Source: Xiphias gladius (Eukaryota; Chordata; Actinopteri; Istiophoriformes; Xiphiidae). Taken from it: a stretch of 64,000 nucleotides of DNA. Positions 39,301-53,896 of this stretch are shown in pieces. The stretch covers positions 20,263,706 to 20,327,705 of the forward strand of contig NC_053417.1 in assembly GCF_016859285.1 (NCBI RefSeq), written 5' to 3'. The position numbers and the translations under genes were made by a program. Positions within the stretch are counted from its first letter, which is position 1, and every line of letters starts with the position of its first letter. Below the pieces are notes generated by a model, which searched no databases, was not told where the DNA came from, and saw nothing but the letters and a program-made list of their open reading frames with translations.

Positions 39301-41722
39301 GGGTCAGTTTACCCTGAAAAAATTTTTACTATATCGTCTGTTGGTCTTCTCGGTCAGACCCCCCCTTCCACCGAACCTCGTCTGCCTGTCTGCATCCACA
39401 GGCCTTCAAAAGACTGCTGCCTGCTGCTTTCTGAGGCGACACATGAAATAAATATTAATATGACCTCTGACCGCATGCTTTGAGTTGCTAAATAGAGATA
39501 ACCAGGCAGACAGAAAGAGCACAAACACTTAACATAGATGAAAAAGAAGAGAAAGAGAGAACAATTTTAAGGTGGAGTGGTTTCTTGTGTTGTTGGGGTG
39601 TCTAAGAATTTCCAGGGATGTTTCAAGGCACTGCTGTGTGGTCTTCTTTGGAGCTTAGTATCATGCTCCAACCTGTTGGAGTGGTGTGTTTTTGCGCAGA
39701 TTGTCCTAGGTCATTGTGGAAAGACTGTATGTGTTTGCACTCAAAATGCTCTGGGCCAAATGCTAAGTTTGAGCTAAATGAAATGTAAGATTAAAGCCTG
39801 AGAGCAGAGAGAAGCAGTTGACCATAAATATGATATTTTAAGAGGTTGTGAGGGCAGTTCTGCACTTGAATTACTTATTTAGCTATACTGGCCCTGCTGG
39901 CAAAAGTGTGTCCACTCTCTTCAGTGGCCAGGCTGGCATTATTGTAAGTAAGTTTATTTTTATTTTAATACTTTATTGTCTTTAATGTAATGGTACAGGT
40001 ACTTGGCAGTGAGGTTGTCTGGCTGTCTAAATATGTAAGCAGTTGCAAGTATCTTAGACAAAATATTGAGTGTAGTGTGAGTTACTTGTGAGAAATTGTG
40101 GCTCTTTTTTTGGCAGTTTGTTTTCTATGTGGGTGTCTTTGACGGAAGGTTCAAACATTGTTTGTTCTGCTATCCTGCTTTAGATCTCCTTGTCAAAGGC
40201 CCCTCAGAGCAGCTCACCCAGCCTGGCCTCAGCCTGTGCCCACTGTTTTCTGTGACTGTCACCAGGCCCGTGGAGGCAAAAACAAAGGGGGGTCTGTTCC
40301 TATTGTCCTGCCCAGGATTGTCAGCCCGTCTCTGGGCACAAACTGAGCCGAGGGCTGGGGGTTGTTGGAGGAGCACCAGGGGGTTTGACCTCATCAACCT
40401 TACAGCAAGGGTAAGAGAGCGAGAGATCAAGTGTAGGACAATGAGAGACGGGGTAAAGAAAGTGAGAGAGAGAGAAAGAGAGGAAGATGTATAGTTATAA
40501 CTTAAACCAAGACCCTTTCAAGTCCGCTGTCGGAAACTGCTGTAATGTAAACACCTGCGGCCATTAGCTGATTCTATCTGAGGCACCGGATAGAAATGTT
40601 TATATGTTACAGGCTACTACTGAAAGGCCATTTAAAAGCAAATAGAGGATTAGATATACAGAATGAGTAGTGGCGGGCTATGTAAGCTTTCAGGCTTTAA
40701 GCCATGTTGAACTGTCACTGGAAAATGAGGAGTGAAACGCCTTTGAAGACAAGAACAACCACATTAAATGGGCAGGAAGGTGAGCTAAGTGTAGAATACC
40801 CCAAGACACGCTCTGCCTCCTTTCCTCCATTCCTCTGTTTGCAATCATAGCTTAAGCCGTCTGGCAGCCTCTCTCGCTGTGCCATTGAAGTCTAATTTTA
40901 TTGTCATAAAAATCACCTGGCAAGCTGAAGCCCTGAAATCTCAATACAGAGCTTTCAAAACTCCTCTCTCTGTGTAGCGAAAAGGTTTTGGGAAGTCTGT
41001 CTAGATAAAGCAGTAATTCCTGGTGCAAGGGCCATCTGAAATCCCTCCGTCTGTGTCAGTGAGAGCAGAGTGTTCAAGAGGGTCAGGAGCGTTTCATTAA
41101 AGTGTGGTGTTTAAGAGGTGCTGGGGCCAGGGGGGCAGATGGAGGGACGAAGCAGCTGCCAAACATCTGCACCCGTCCTTCACAGTCTGTGCTCTGTCCG
41201 TGCACCACTGCCTTTGTCACAAACTTCCTGCTCAAGCAGTGGGGATAGAAAAGCTCGGATATCTTCAAAAATGCGGCATGAAATGGCAGTTGTGAGGCTG
41301 TAATACTGCCTCTTTGACTTCAAAGGACAACTGACTTTTAACTCTCACAACCACGTGACCCAAGGTATTCAGACAGTGCACCTGCAGATCACTGAGTAAC
41401 TATCATAGTGGCAGCATTGCAACAGCATGTTGCAACCTCTCCCACAGTGTTGAAGTATTCACCCACAGAGGCAAATACGTACTCTCTGATATGAAGCCTG
41501 TTATTTTCCATAAGCACACTAACACTGAAAGGCCTATTGTCACTGTCTGCATATCTGGCAGTAGGAATTGTGGGAAAGGAATGACGAAATGTGCTTCATC
41601 CTAAACTGAAGCATCATAATATAAATCCGGTCCTAATCCGTTTTGTATTTGCACATGTAGCCCCAAGCCTTTCTACAACTAGTAACAAAGGCCAAGTTAG
41701 CTCTCCATTAGACAACCACAAC

Positions 41723-41725
<3 letters not shown>

Positions 41726-41771
<46 letters not shown>

Positions 41772-41786
41772 CTCTCTCTCTCTCTC
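41726..41786. repeat. (CT)n/(GT)n microsatellite upstream of bmp7
   Basis: CT run broken by a short GTGTGTGTG block, about 360 bases upstream of the bmp7 start codon and close to the likely transcription start. Confidence 0.9.
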
Positions 41787-41789
41787 CTG

Positions 41790-42141
41790 CTCCTCCCAGC
41801 ACACAGCGCCTCCTCTAAATTTATTCGTGTCTCTCTCCCGGTGAAACGCGTCTGCTCGCAGCCTCCGCTCCGCAGTTGCAGGCTGCACTACAGTTGGTAG
41901 CTGTGAGCCACAGGTTGTGGATGAGGACAGAGTTCCACGCGAACACAATCTGCCCAGAAAAACCAATCAATAAAAGGACTTGAAGTTAAGTTGATGTTTC
42001 ATTTGGGAGTATTTCCCTCAACATGAGGGTCCGTTACTGATTTTGGATATTGAACACAGGCTGCCTGTTGCTAAAACTTCAATATCCATTTTCAAGAGTT
42101 TCGGCGAGCAGAACTGGGCGCAATTACGCACGGCAAGTACC
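41790..42141 (+). promoter_or_regulatory. bmp7: Probable bmp7 5' UTR and proximal promoter
   Basis: Moderately CpG-rich sequence between the CT tract and the start codon. The start context at 42142, AGTACCATGG, is a good Kozak match. The transcription start is not fixed. Confidence 0.45.
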
Positions 42142-45100
42142 ATGGCACCGATTTTGGATAGACGTGCTCCCGCTTTGCTCTTGGTTTGGAGCTACTGCGT
42201 CCTGGCGGATACCGCCTTTACGAACTTTACTTTGGACAACGAGTTCCACTCAAGTTTCATCCACCGTCGGCTGAAGAGCCAGGAGCGCAGAGAGATGCAG
42301 CGGGAGATCCTGTCGATCCTGGGGCTGCCGCACCGGCCGCGACCCCACCTCCACGGAAAGCACAACGCTGCCCCGATGTTTATGTTGGACCTGTACAACG
42401 CCATGTCCACAGAGGGGGACGAGGACAGATACTCCTACCCCTACAAGCCCGTCTTCACCACCCAGGGGCCCCCGATAGCCAGCCTGCAAGACAACAACTT
42501 CTTGAACGATGCAGATATGGTCATGAGCTTTGTCAATTTAGGTAGGCTCCTTCTTCTTTCACTATTTGTGGAACCTTAAACTATTCAAAAATATTTAACG
42601 CTTAAGATCAGAGTCACAAAAACTCAATAGGATAATATACATGTTACAATGATTGCAACAATTAAGGCCACTGAAGTTATTACTGTGCACTAGTTGTCAG
42701 CCCAGTAATCTCAGTTCTTTCAATAATATTTTGGCCAGAAAGATTGGAATTTGCTATGACTTATTTTGATAGCTTCAAACTCACATGAGGTCTGTTTTCA
42801 CACATTTTTGTTTTGAAGTTTCGAAAGCCTTTGTCAAGTGAACACCTATATGTATGCTAGAATTCGCTGTCGGGGCTTCATTAACAGGGAGGATTAATTA
42901 CTGGAAGTATTGGCCTCCACTGGTTGCAACTCACATTTTATCTTGTTACTACACCTTAAGGAGCAACACGTGTATTTTTCTGATGTTACCCCTGCATGCG
43001 CTAACAGGAGACCGGCACAATAACCATGTTTACATACAACTACTACACAACTGGGTGCAGTTATCCAGCTAATACCCAGGAGTGTCACATTCCAGTGTCC
43101 CTCTCTGTTAAACAGCTGTGCAGCCAGCTAATGTTCAGGTGCTTGAGCTGGGGATGATGGACCAGCCAGCAGCTAATATGTCAACCATGTGCTATCTAAA
43201 GAATGAGTAAGTCAACAGTTGAATGGGTTTAAAGTGCACTGGGTCCTCCCTGCACTCTAATCTGGAGACATCCCTACAGACATTCAGACCACAAAATAAT
43301 GCCAGTCAATGCTGATCTGAACTTAGTTCAGCCAGTTTCACTTGGTCACACAATGACTCATTATGTTGATGGATGCACTTCGCTCTAATAGAATTTTTTT
43401 TTAAATTTTTTAGTTGTTGGTTGTTAAAGGTCATTCTGTGGACCACTGTGCTTATCTAATCAGCATGTTTATCGAAAACGAACAGTCTTGGACTATTTTA
43501 CTGCTGTCAGCAACAGTCAGTGGTTGTTCAGTGCAAATAATCACAACTTTAGCAGGTGGTGTGAGATTCATGGATATATAAAGACACCATTATAATTCAA
43601 TGCTCAACAAATTATTCAGTCACAACAAATGCCCCACTTATGTTCCAAATTAGTGGCTGGGTCTTATTTTTAGCTCATTATATTTAAACGTCATTTTGCA
43701 TAAAGAAAACGATATAGTTTATGAAGGCATATATTAGTTAAATGTTTGCGAAATTTTTCAAGGACTTGGAAGTTTATATTCAATCCTGGAAAGATCATTG
43801 TTGGAGCATCTTGGCAAGAGAGAGGGAGGTGACACTGGTTCCTCCACAGCACCGTGTAATTACTGTGGGAGCTGCTGCATTGTGACTATTTTTGAGAGGC
43901 TGTGACACAGATGGATTTGACCGCAGAGACTTGCAAAGTCAAGGGCCTCGCAAAGTCAAGGGCCAAGGCTGCAGTAGGCTGACAAGAAAGAAGGGAGCCT
44001 TTGAGAGAGAAAGAAGAACGAGAGATAGTTTGGACTTGGTCCATTTCTTTTGCAAGGATGATACTCAGAGCAGACAGAAAATCTAAACAAAGATGGGTCA
44101 CATCAGCTAGAGAGAAGAGGTTTATTTAATATATCAGAGGATCATGGAAATGATTCTCACACAGCCTTCCTGGAGTCTTGTGGCTAATGTAATTACTGAT
44201 GGCATTTGCCCAGGTTGAGTCTTCTTCATGGCACATCTTCAGTGTCCCATAAATGTCACTCATTTGCATAGAAAGCGGGTGTTCTTCATTGCATTGTGTG
44301 AGCTATCTGCCACGTATTGCATCTGTCAGTAGGGTTCATTGTTAGCTTTCTCCCTGAGTCTCATGTGATACCATCAAAATATGCGTCCAGGCAGCTTGAT
44401 TTAAAACAGCAGATAATATGCTGATTCATTACCCTTCACATGAGAGCAAAGGGACACAGAGAAGTAAGTGATGGCTATCAAAAGGATTGACTATTTCCTC
44501 TCACGATTCCTTCCTCTCCTCATTTGCTCGTTGTGGGTATGTTTTCTTATTTAGGTTGTCCGAGAGCAAAATGAGTGTGGCTTTTATTTAAAAACTGTCC
44601 CTCAAAACTCTGCATGTCTCCATAACTACCGTGCCAAGGTACATTAGTCAGACTTTGTACACTGGTTACTGCTTCCTGAGAGGCCTGTTTTCATGCACTG
44701 GTTTGTACTATTGCTTAAAGTTGAAAGTCACTATGGGTACATCATAGAGCTACAGTATTGAACTGCCCATCTAGTTATCACAGCAGTGTAAAAGAACAAA
44801 GCTCAGTGCAGTGAGCCACCCACTTATTTTCAGGCAATGCCTTGATATGACAAAAAAGATGTTAATAGCTCTTCCTTTTCCTTCCTAATTGCCACTCAGG
44901 GGAGCTTGTACACTTTTTTGTCAGCTTGTGTGAGTGCTGCAGACTCCAGTGCAGCCAGCTTGGGTGGGTGTGGGCTTTGGGACAGACCCCAGGCCAGGGA
45001 CGTCCTCTCACTGAGTCACCTTAGTTTAAAAGTCCAGCTGTGTAAATGGCTTACAGCATACATTCAGAATTTACACTGCTACACGCAACACAGGTCACCC

Positions 45101-48100
45101 AGGCACTGGGTGTGTGCTGGACATGCCATGATAACACGCCAGCAAGTTAAAGCAACACATACATTCCCTATCTCTCGGGGTGGTAACAGAAAAGAATACA
45201 GAAAGGAAAGAAAGAAAAAGAGAAACGTAATCTATACATACTACATCCATTTTGTAATAATTGCTTAATCGAATCCCAGTGGTCTCTGGCAGAATTAGTC
45301 CTCAGCCACCGTGAATTAAGGCATTTCCTCCTCAACAAACCACAGCTTCCAGGGCTTTCGGCCGCTACTTTGGCCTGTGCTGAGCAACAGTTCAGTTCAG
45401 TTAAGTTCATGTTAAACTACAACACAGGCCAGTCATACTCAGCCATCCAGGCACACGCACAAACACTCATAATGCCCAACCTTAAATGCCCATTTACTCC
45501 TCCCAGACCACAGGAAAGGGCTGTGACTTGGACGTCTGCTATTTGCATCCTGGATGACTGAAACAGTGGCAACATCATCACCTACGCTTGGGAGAGGGTG
45601 TTATGGTCTTTTACTGTAAAATGTTATCATGAGGTACATTAGTCACAGCTTCCTTATTTTCCCTGTTCTCATGCGATCCTGCATGGATTAGCGTAACCTT
45701 TGGTGAGTGTGAGGAAAAGAGACAATGCTACATTCCAACTGTTTTTGTATAATTTAGGGCTAAATAATAAATCAATGTACTGGTTTATCTGTATTCAGCT
45801 GATTCATATTGTGATGATATGGTCTTAACATTTTATTTGTCTGAGTCAGGGAATAAGACTGCTGTTATTCTGTGTTTTTATGTTTATTCTGTGTTTCATT
45901 TTCTTCTATTTTTATTTTATTTTATTCTTATTTACCAAAACCCAAGAAAAGATCAAGGCCAACAATACTTTGTGCCTTCCCTACCCAGGCACCCAGCCCT
46001 GACCCCATTGGTTCCTACTGAAGGTGTTAATCTCTAAAAACAGATTATGAATACATTGTATGTACATTGTTGTCATTTTGAAAAAGGTAGCAGTAATGTC
46101 TTTAAGAAGCTGGGCACCGTAGTTTTTAGCATGCGTTACTCAAACAGGAGTAATATTGCATCTGTTAGGGACTATTTTCAGTTGTGGATTATTACACATT
46201 TGGCGCTCTAGTGAGTGCAAGGTGAATGTGAGATGACTCAAAGTAAACTGCATTTTTTTGGTAATGAAGGAACAGGTTTAAGTAGGATTTGTTTTACTTT
46301 TACATGTATAAGGAGTTTAGTCTCAAGTAGTGCACAACAGTAACACAGTTTATTGCTTTGAACATATATAGTATTTGATTATTTCATAAGTAATTTTACA
46401 TACATTTACTCAAATATCCTTACTAATATCATGATGGTAGCTGCCTCAGTGTCAGAGTCCTCGTATTGTGCGCGCTGGCTCACTGTTCATTCTGTAGCTT
46501 TTTCAGTAACTAAACCCTGGCTGATGGTTTTCTGCATGTGTGAGTGATGTTGTAAGTCAGTCTCTATGTCTGGACACTCAGAGGGGTGCTACTATAAAAA
46601 TAAAAGCATCAAAAAGTGAACAAATATCAAGCCATTGAAAACATGTGCTACCAGAGTGCATTTAATTGCCCAGTGTTCTGCTGATGTTAATCACCACCAG
46701 ATGTGATGCATTTCACTAAACAAATTTGAAAATGGGCAGACAAACAAATTTCCACTGCTTTCTTTATGAAAATGTGACACTCGGATAGTCATTATCTCAC
46801 CCAGTGCCAGCCATGATCTTGCACACGGTGAACAGTTATAGTAGTGTTGTGTGACATGTTAAAGCTCTGCCTGTATTTAACTAGTGAGTTGAGGCTGTGA
46901 CCATTGAAGGGATAAGTATCATACAGACTTGGCGTGCTGAGTGAGTCAGTGCACTAGTAGGTAATTATCCATTGCGTTACCTTGGTGACCTGACAGGACA
47001 CCACCTGGCCCTCCACCATTCATGGCCCTCTGTCTACTCCCATAGGAGCTGCCACACAGTTGTCTGGCAGCTCTCTCTGCTTTAGGGAATGTGTTAATAG
47101 GAAGGTAATGGAGAGGCAGAGAGGGGAAGAAATGTCTAACTGGTAAATTAGTTTGGATTTATTAGAGGCTTTGGCTTTCAGACAGCATTGTGTCACCAGC
47201 TCACACACTCACGGCTGCATGCTCGGAAGCAGTTGTATCACACTAGAGTCACATTAGAGGCCCGCAGCTCTGGGTCTATAGCTGATTGTAATTTCAAGTG
47301 AATAGCTACAATATCTATCTTTTTAAAAACATACTCCTATCTTCTCTTCACTCTCTCCCCACCCTTCTTTCTATTGCTCCTTGCATTCCTCTCCACAGTG
47401 GGCTGCCTGTGGTGCTGAGGTTAATACAGATGTTTCCCTCTGTCTGCAGGCCAAAGCAGCTGTGCAGTGAAACTTTATCTTTTCAGAGTCCAACAAGTCC
47501 CCTCATCTTGACTTCCACCATCATGGACCATCTGATACCGAATTTCCCTCCTTACCCTCCCTGAACTAACAGTATTGATTATCAGCCCTGACCTCCTAGT
47601 TTTAATTACTTAGTTATCATATGGTCCCAGTAGTGTTGTGGGGTGTTTAGTCTCCAACCTCCTGCTCTGGCCCTCACCTCCAGAGGTTTAAACCTCCTGT
47701 GCTCCCAGACATAAAACATTTCAACACTTTCTCAAGTTCTTTTGTGTGTTTTTCCACTCCCCACCTCTCTCTCTCACATACACACATACATACACACACT
47801 TTCTCTGAACCCAAAACACTGCTTTCCCTGTCTCTCTACTTCATTTCTCACTCCTTCTCTCTCTTATAAACACACATACAAACACAGGCACATTTTTACT
47901 TTCTGTCCACTGCTGAGCTGTTGATTTAATGGATTTGTCTGTCTCTGACTCTCCATCTCACACCACAAGCTGCTTTCCGAAATGTTGACATGAGGGCTAG
48001 AGAATTAAAACACGAGCATGTGTTCAAGGCCAGTCTTTCCTCTGTGCATGCAGCCTGTCCTTGACACTGTCAGTATGCCTTTTTCCCTCCTGTAGATTTA

Positions 48101-51100
48101 TGTAATCGCTTCTGTATAAACTCCCAGTGGACCAAAGGCACATGAGTCTGTATGTACACGTATATATACATGTGTGGAGAGAAATGTGCACACATACACT
48201 TTTTTTTTTTTTTTTTTTTTTTTTCACCAAAAGGAATGCTTCTGGAGCTAATTAGTGTTATTGAGTGTTTTATTGCCTTCTGCTGGACAGGGAATGAGCA
48301 GAAGCAGAGGAATGTTACAGTTGGTACAGATAGCCCTGCCTTCCTGTCAGGTAATTTCTCTTAATGCCTTCTATTATTTGATGTATTATGCTGAGGTCCA
48401 GTGTGTAAATAAATAACGCAAATGGAGACAAAGAATCTCTCCTCCCCTAAGCTTCGGGCAACTTTACAGAGTCCACAGCCAGCGAGATCTAGGAAATTTA
48501 TGTTTTTTTCCATTTGTTATCTCCCAGATTCACCTGTTGAGCCCAGGAGTCCAGAATGACATCTGGATGCACATGGCAGAGCCTCTGTGCTCTTGGCCAG
48601 ACTCAGGCATTTTCTGGGAGAGATGATGAAACACTCTGCGGGTGGGACTTGACAATGTGGCGAGTGGTCAAAAGGCCCAGATGTACTAAGCAGCGGGCGT
48701 TCTAGCTCTGCTTCAATGATGGACGGAGCTTCTTCATTGCCAGGAATGCTGGGCTCATTTTAGTTTATCTAATAATTTCACTTTCCTGCTCTGACTTTTC
48801 TTTTTTTCTCTCTGTCTTTCATAACGTAGCTCCAATTTTGTTGTAAACTCTGATTTTGGCCCCTCAGGCAATATGCGACCACTGCAGAATAACAGAATGA
48901 ATTATGTGTCCGTCCGTTTAGCCACTTCCCTTTCATCTGGGTTACTTTGGCCTTGCCTTATCAGTGACCAGCAGCACATAAGACTCCCCTGCACTTCCAT
49001 GACGGCGGGTACCAAGCAGTGAAACTGAGAGAGCAGATGTGGGCCAAAGCACAGCCAGAGATCCTGGGACCAACAGCTCCGCTGCTGCAAAAACAAATAC
49101 AGTACTCTTTGCTTGGTACTGGGGCACTGACAGGGCAGAGGGGAGAAGAGGAATGAGATGAGAGGTGAAGGAAAAGAGAGGAAAGGAAAGGAAAGGAAAG
49201 GAAAGGAAAGGAAAGGAAAGGAAAGGGCAAGAGAGCAGAAAGGTGGATCACAAACGCTTGCTGTGCATTTCTCTCTTTATTCTTTTTTCTTGTGGGAACA
49301 TAATGTGCCTGTAGAACCTTCATGTTAGAGCAGTTATGTGTGTGTTTGTGAATAGTAAAACACTATTTTAGAGCCACCTACCCTGCCCAGTCACCAGCTG
49401 CACTTTGTGATGTGTGTTAGTTCTCCTAGCGGAAGATTGCGTTAGCGGAAGCTCGTAATACTGACCAGATTCCTCACCAGGCTCCAACAGCCAAATCAAA
49501 GCTTGTAAAAGCCAAGCAACAACTGTACGCAAGTGTTTTTATTATACGTGATGAAATACTGTGTACGTGCAGCTTGGAAATTGCATGTGGAAAGTTTCTA
49601 TTTATTTAGGCAAATGCGCAGCTGTGTTTCCCTTGTGTTTCCTGCACAGATATTTTGTTTATTTTAAAAAGGAATGGGTTGTGATTAAACAAAATAAACA
49701 ACAAGCTGTTAAAATCGGGGTGCCAATGTGCCCATCATGTGTGCATAAGATGCAACTCTGAGAAGCAGGTGGAAAAAGTTTTATGTAGTCACTGGAAAAT
49801 CTGTGTGTCTCTTTGTGCCGATTTGCGTATTGTATGTGAATTTTCCTGAGGTCTATAATAAGAGGCGGCTTGGCTGGTTGAGGAGGGTGTGGCCCCTGTG
49901 GCCACAAAATTAAAGAACATAAAAACAAGGGGATGAGGGGAAGAGTGAGTGGGGGAAACTGAATGGCTGTGGTTCCACGTCTCTGAGTTGTTTTATCCTG
50001 CAGCTAAGGGGAAGTGCAGATGGTCACAGTGGCATTAGCACAGAGAAAGATCCCTCACTGCTTGGCACAGATCCCGCCACACACCCTTCATCCGCGTCTC
50101 TCAATGCATTATATCACACCACAGAACAATGACCACTGAAGATTTAGGATGTGGTTTCTTTGTTGTCACCGTTGCCTTTCACTAATGTACAGTCTCTGTT
50201 GACAGACCTCTAAGGGAACATGATGATGTCTCAGTTCCAATTTCCGAGATGACTCAATTTGTCCTGCAGGACCTTCATTCAGTGTAGCTTGGGATCTTCA
50301 GATTCACCACTTTCACTTACAGTAAAGGAGGGGTTCACCAAATTATAAAAATATAAAGAAATAAGAATATAAATATGGAGTTAGTATATACAGTAGTTAA
50401 AACAGCATATATAAAACAAGTGAGGTTCCATTCACCTCTATTAAGTTGCCAGGTGTGAGGGGCTATTTTGGGTGCCCCTGGTTATGCGATTAAGCGTCCC
50501 ATTCTTTTTTTCCTGTAGACAATATTATGTGACTCCAAAGGTGCATTTCGGCAGGACACATCCAGTCACCGAGATGATGGCAGATGGAAGTTTAAGATTA
50601 TGCTGTTGAGAAAACCGATTTTATAATCTGCATCTTAAATCAGTTCACATTTAATTTTGAGGTCAACTTTGAATTCCGCAATTACAATGGCAGGTTTTAT
50701 TAACAAATGCAAAAACGAAGCGTTTTGAATTCACTACTGCTCTGATTCACGCCTCTGGCTAACTTCTCCTCCATAGCAATTGCGCCAGAGGCTCATGGGT
50801 ATTGTAGTATTTATGAGCCGTCCACCATAACCCTGACCCAAATTGATGGATAAAACATATCTCAGAAACAAATTTGAAAATTGTTGAAACTTGTGGTGCT
50901 ACCTATATGCTATATGATCATTACATTATCCATGTTTCTGTGAGGACACAGCAACGAAGAGGACGCTGTTGAACGACAAAGTTGGAACAAGATATAACAT
51001 GTAATTTAGTGAGTTTTGAAGGTGCTGGTAGGTGGATTCTGTTACCTTTGGATGGAGCCAAGCTAGCTGCTTCCCCCTGTTTTCAGTCTTTATGCTAAGC

Positions 51101-53806
51101 TAAGCTACCCGGCTGCTGGGTGCTGTTTCATTTTCAACGGACAGATGTGAGAATGGCATCGATCTTCTAATCTAACTCCCTGCCAGAAAGCGAATAAGCG
51201 TATTTCCCAAAACACGAAATAATTCTTTAAACCAAAACTACCAGCAAGGTTAGGTAACAGTAAAAATCTGTGGTTTTGTAGTTTGGATGGACTGACCTTT
51301 TAACACAGCTGTTGCCTTGGTTCTCTGTAAAAGGGCAGAGGTAGAGCGCCAAAGAGAGGCTATACAGTCACATACAGTCCTGTAAGTTCCAGACTGTTAC
51401 ATATCCGGTATTAATCTGTGGTCTATGATGCCCAGCGAAGCGCGAGGTGGAACCCAGCACTACAGTTTACAGGTGTAGAGGGCAAGCATGTTTGATGGCT
51501 GCATTCAGAAAGAGAGGTGAACAAAGCTGCTCTGAGTATAATCTTAAATCTCTTGATGGCCTTCAAGCCAGAGAACTCAGAAAAGCTTGGTTTGACCACA
51601 GGTCTTAAATGTAAAGACTCTTCCTCCTGTGGTTACTGTTTTTGCTTGCACACAGGCTCAAAGGCATGTGTACGTGATTGTGCACACACGCACACAACAA
51701 TGTGGTGAAAAAAAAAACTGTGAGTATGTTATAGCATGAAGCGCCACTGACCCTTTCCCAGGAAGCCAGTGCTGTCAGGCCCTACAGCAGTATAAATACA
51801 TCACGCAGGCATGATGTCATCAGTAGTCGCCAGTGGGCAAGATGTTTCCTAACGTTGTAATCACCCTACTGTGGGTAGTCATCCCGTCCCTAAGAGATCA
51901 AACCCTCTTTACTCTTAAAGGGATAAACATCTTGAGCAATCGGCCCCTTCCCTGCACTCAGTTTTTCTTCTCCTCTCTCCTTTTAGCTTACGGAAACTAT
52001 GACTTACTTGTTCCCAGTACTGTACTTAAATTATTGTTGGAGTAAGAGCAACAGAAAAAGACAGATCATTACGGTGTATCAAGTCAAATTTGCATGGCGC
52101 TATTTAGTGCTACAGTCCCCTTCGTGGACCTCCAGATCCCATCATGAAATCATCTGACCCTGATTTGATTGACTTACCACTTTACTAGTGTCTGGGTTAT
52201 GGGTATCAGGTGGGTTGTTAGAGTTAATGGGCTCTACAGGGATGTCGAGTGAGGTGCGGATAGTGGGGGCATAGTTAACTCAACTCAAGGGAACTGAAGG
52301 GGGTATGGGAGAGGACGAAGCTTAAGCCATCGGTTTAGAGAAGTGAGAGCGGTGCCAGGGGTGAGATACCCCCCCCCACCGAGCAGCGGAAGCGTGCGAG
52401 GCGGGACTGAGGGGTGTGAGGGTGCTGAACAGACACTTGGGCTAATTCGAGCCGTCAGATCTGTCCGCTGCTGCTCCGGAGCCTGAGGTGTCGGAGAAGT
52501 GTCTCAGGTCTACAGGCTTGGCAGCAGAGGGGGAGGGCTATTAGGGAGTGGAGAGGGCAAAGAGAAGAAAAGGAAGAGACGGACATATAAGTAGAGAAAA
52601 GAGGGAGTTAAATGATAAGGCTGGCGATATTCTGTATTGTTTTTGCCATCAACGAATGCCATGAAAAGACCAAAACAAATATTGTGGTAGTCTGTCTCTC
52701 ACTACTTTGTGATTGTTGTAATTCCTTCAAAATGGTTCACAAATATATCATTTCATATATTTTTTTCATTTAAGTCATTTAACGTTAATGTTTACCCAGT
52801 TTTGACAAATTTTAATCAAACAGAATTTTTTGCCTTTTTTTCAGCTGTGGATTTGGTGCGCTAGTGAGTATTTACACCAGCAAGAAGGTGAATGTGGGAT
52901 TGATTCAAAATAAACTACAGTGCCCATGTTCATTATAATTAAGAAACATCTCACCCAGTGCAATGATGTGGTTCACTGATGTGTTTTTTTCCAGCTTTTG
53001 GACAACATTAGAACTCTATGGCACAGAGGAATAAGCTATATCAGGCTTTGGCTACACAGAAAATATCTTTTTGTAGGATAAAGTCATTGTTGATTTGATG
53101 TTTTCATGGGGTTTGTTGACAGTTAGAAAAATAAAATATCACCAGAATTCAACTTTAAAGACAGACAAAAAAAGTTACAGAAATTGATTTCAAGCTTTTT
53201 ACAAAAAAAACATTTTATATTAAAAGAAGTCAAATGGAATAAAATGAAAAAATGACTGCATGGCAGTAGAGTAGCTCAAATCAGTTTCGATTATTTTCTG
53301 GAGAAAGATCAGAATTTTTGGCTTCCAGGAGGCACAATTCTCTGTGGTGGAAACCATGATAAGGAAGCTCTATGGCCCATGGGGAAGCATAAACCTTGAA
53401 AAATGCTGACACAGTGTTCATACAGTAACCCTCTGGTTGCCAGGTGCAGGGTAGTTTCGAAGATGGAGAAATCATCATCGTCCCAACATCTCTGATGTGT
53501 GCTGCTGTGCACGTGTGTGACATGCACAAGTCAAATGATGTGGGATAAATGTGCATCATCAGCAGTTTGTATAAAAAGCAAATCAGACTCCAGACCAAAT
53601 GATAAAAGAAGCTCACTGTGCATGTGCATGTGCATGTGCATGTGTTCGTGATGTTAGTGTACTTGTGTGTTTGTCTCTTTGCATGTGTGTGTTGTTGCAT
53701 CTCTAATTATGGATTACAGAAACCCATAATGATTGTGTTACTGTGCTGTGACGCACAAGCCTTTTCACTACACAGGCAATACTTTGTGATAGTTGTTGGT
53801 GTGCAT

Positions 53807-53896
<90 letters not shown>

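Larger units (their letters stand above)
34934..41700. other. Intergenic region between divergent spo11 and bmp7
   Basis: No conserved host exon seen. It contains the spo11 5' flank, an AT-rich dispersed repeat split by microsatellites (35.2-35.8 kb), a retrotransposon 3' remnant (about 35.88-36.38 kb) and otherwise unique-looking sequence to the bmp7 5' region. Regulatory DNA for bmp7 may lie here but cannot be singled out. Confidence 0.5.

Noticed and set aside
42043-42141. Longer bmp7 reading frame starting about 100 bases upstream of the ATG
   Set aside because: The frame begins at TTG, not ATG. The ATG at 42142 has a good Kozak context and is followed directly by a signal peptide.
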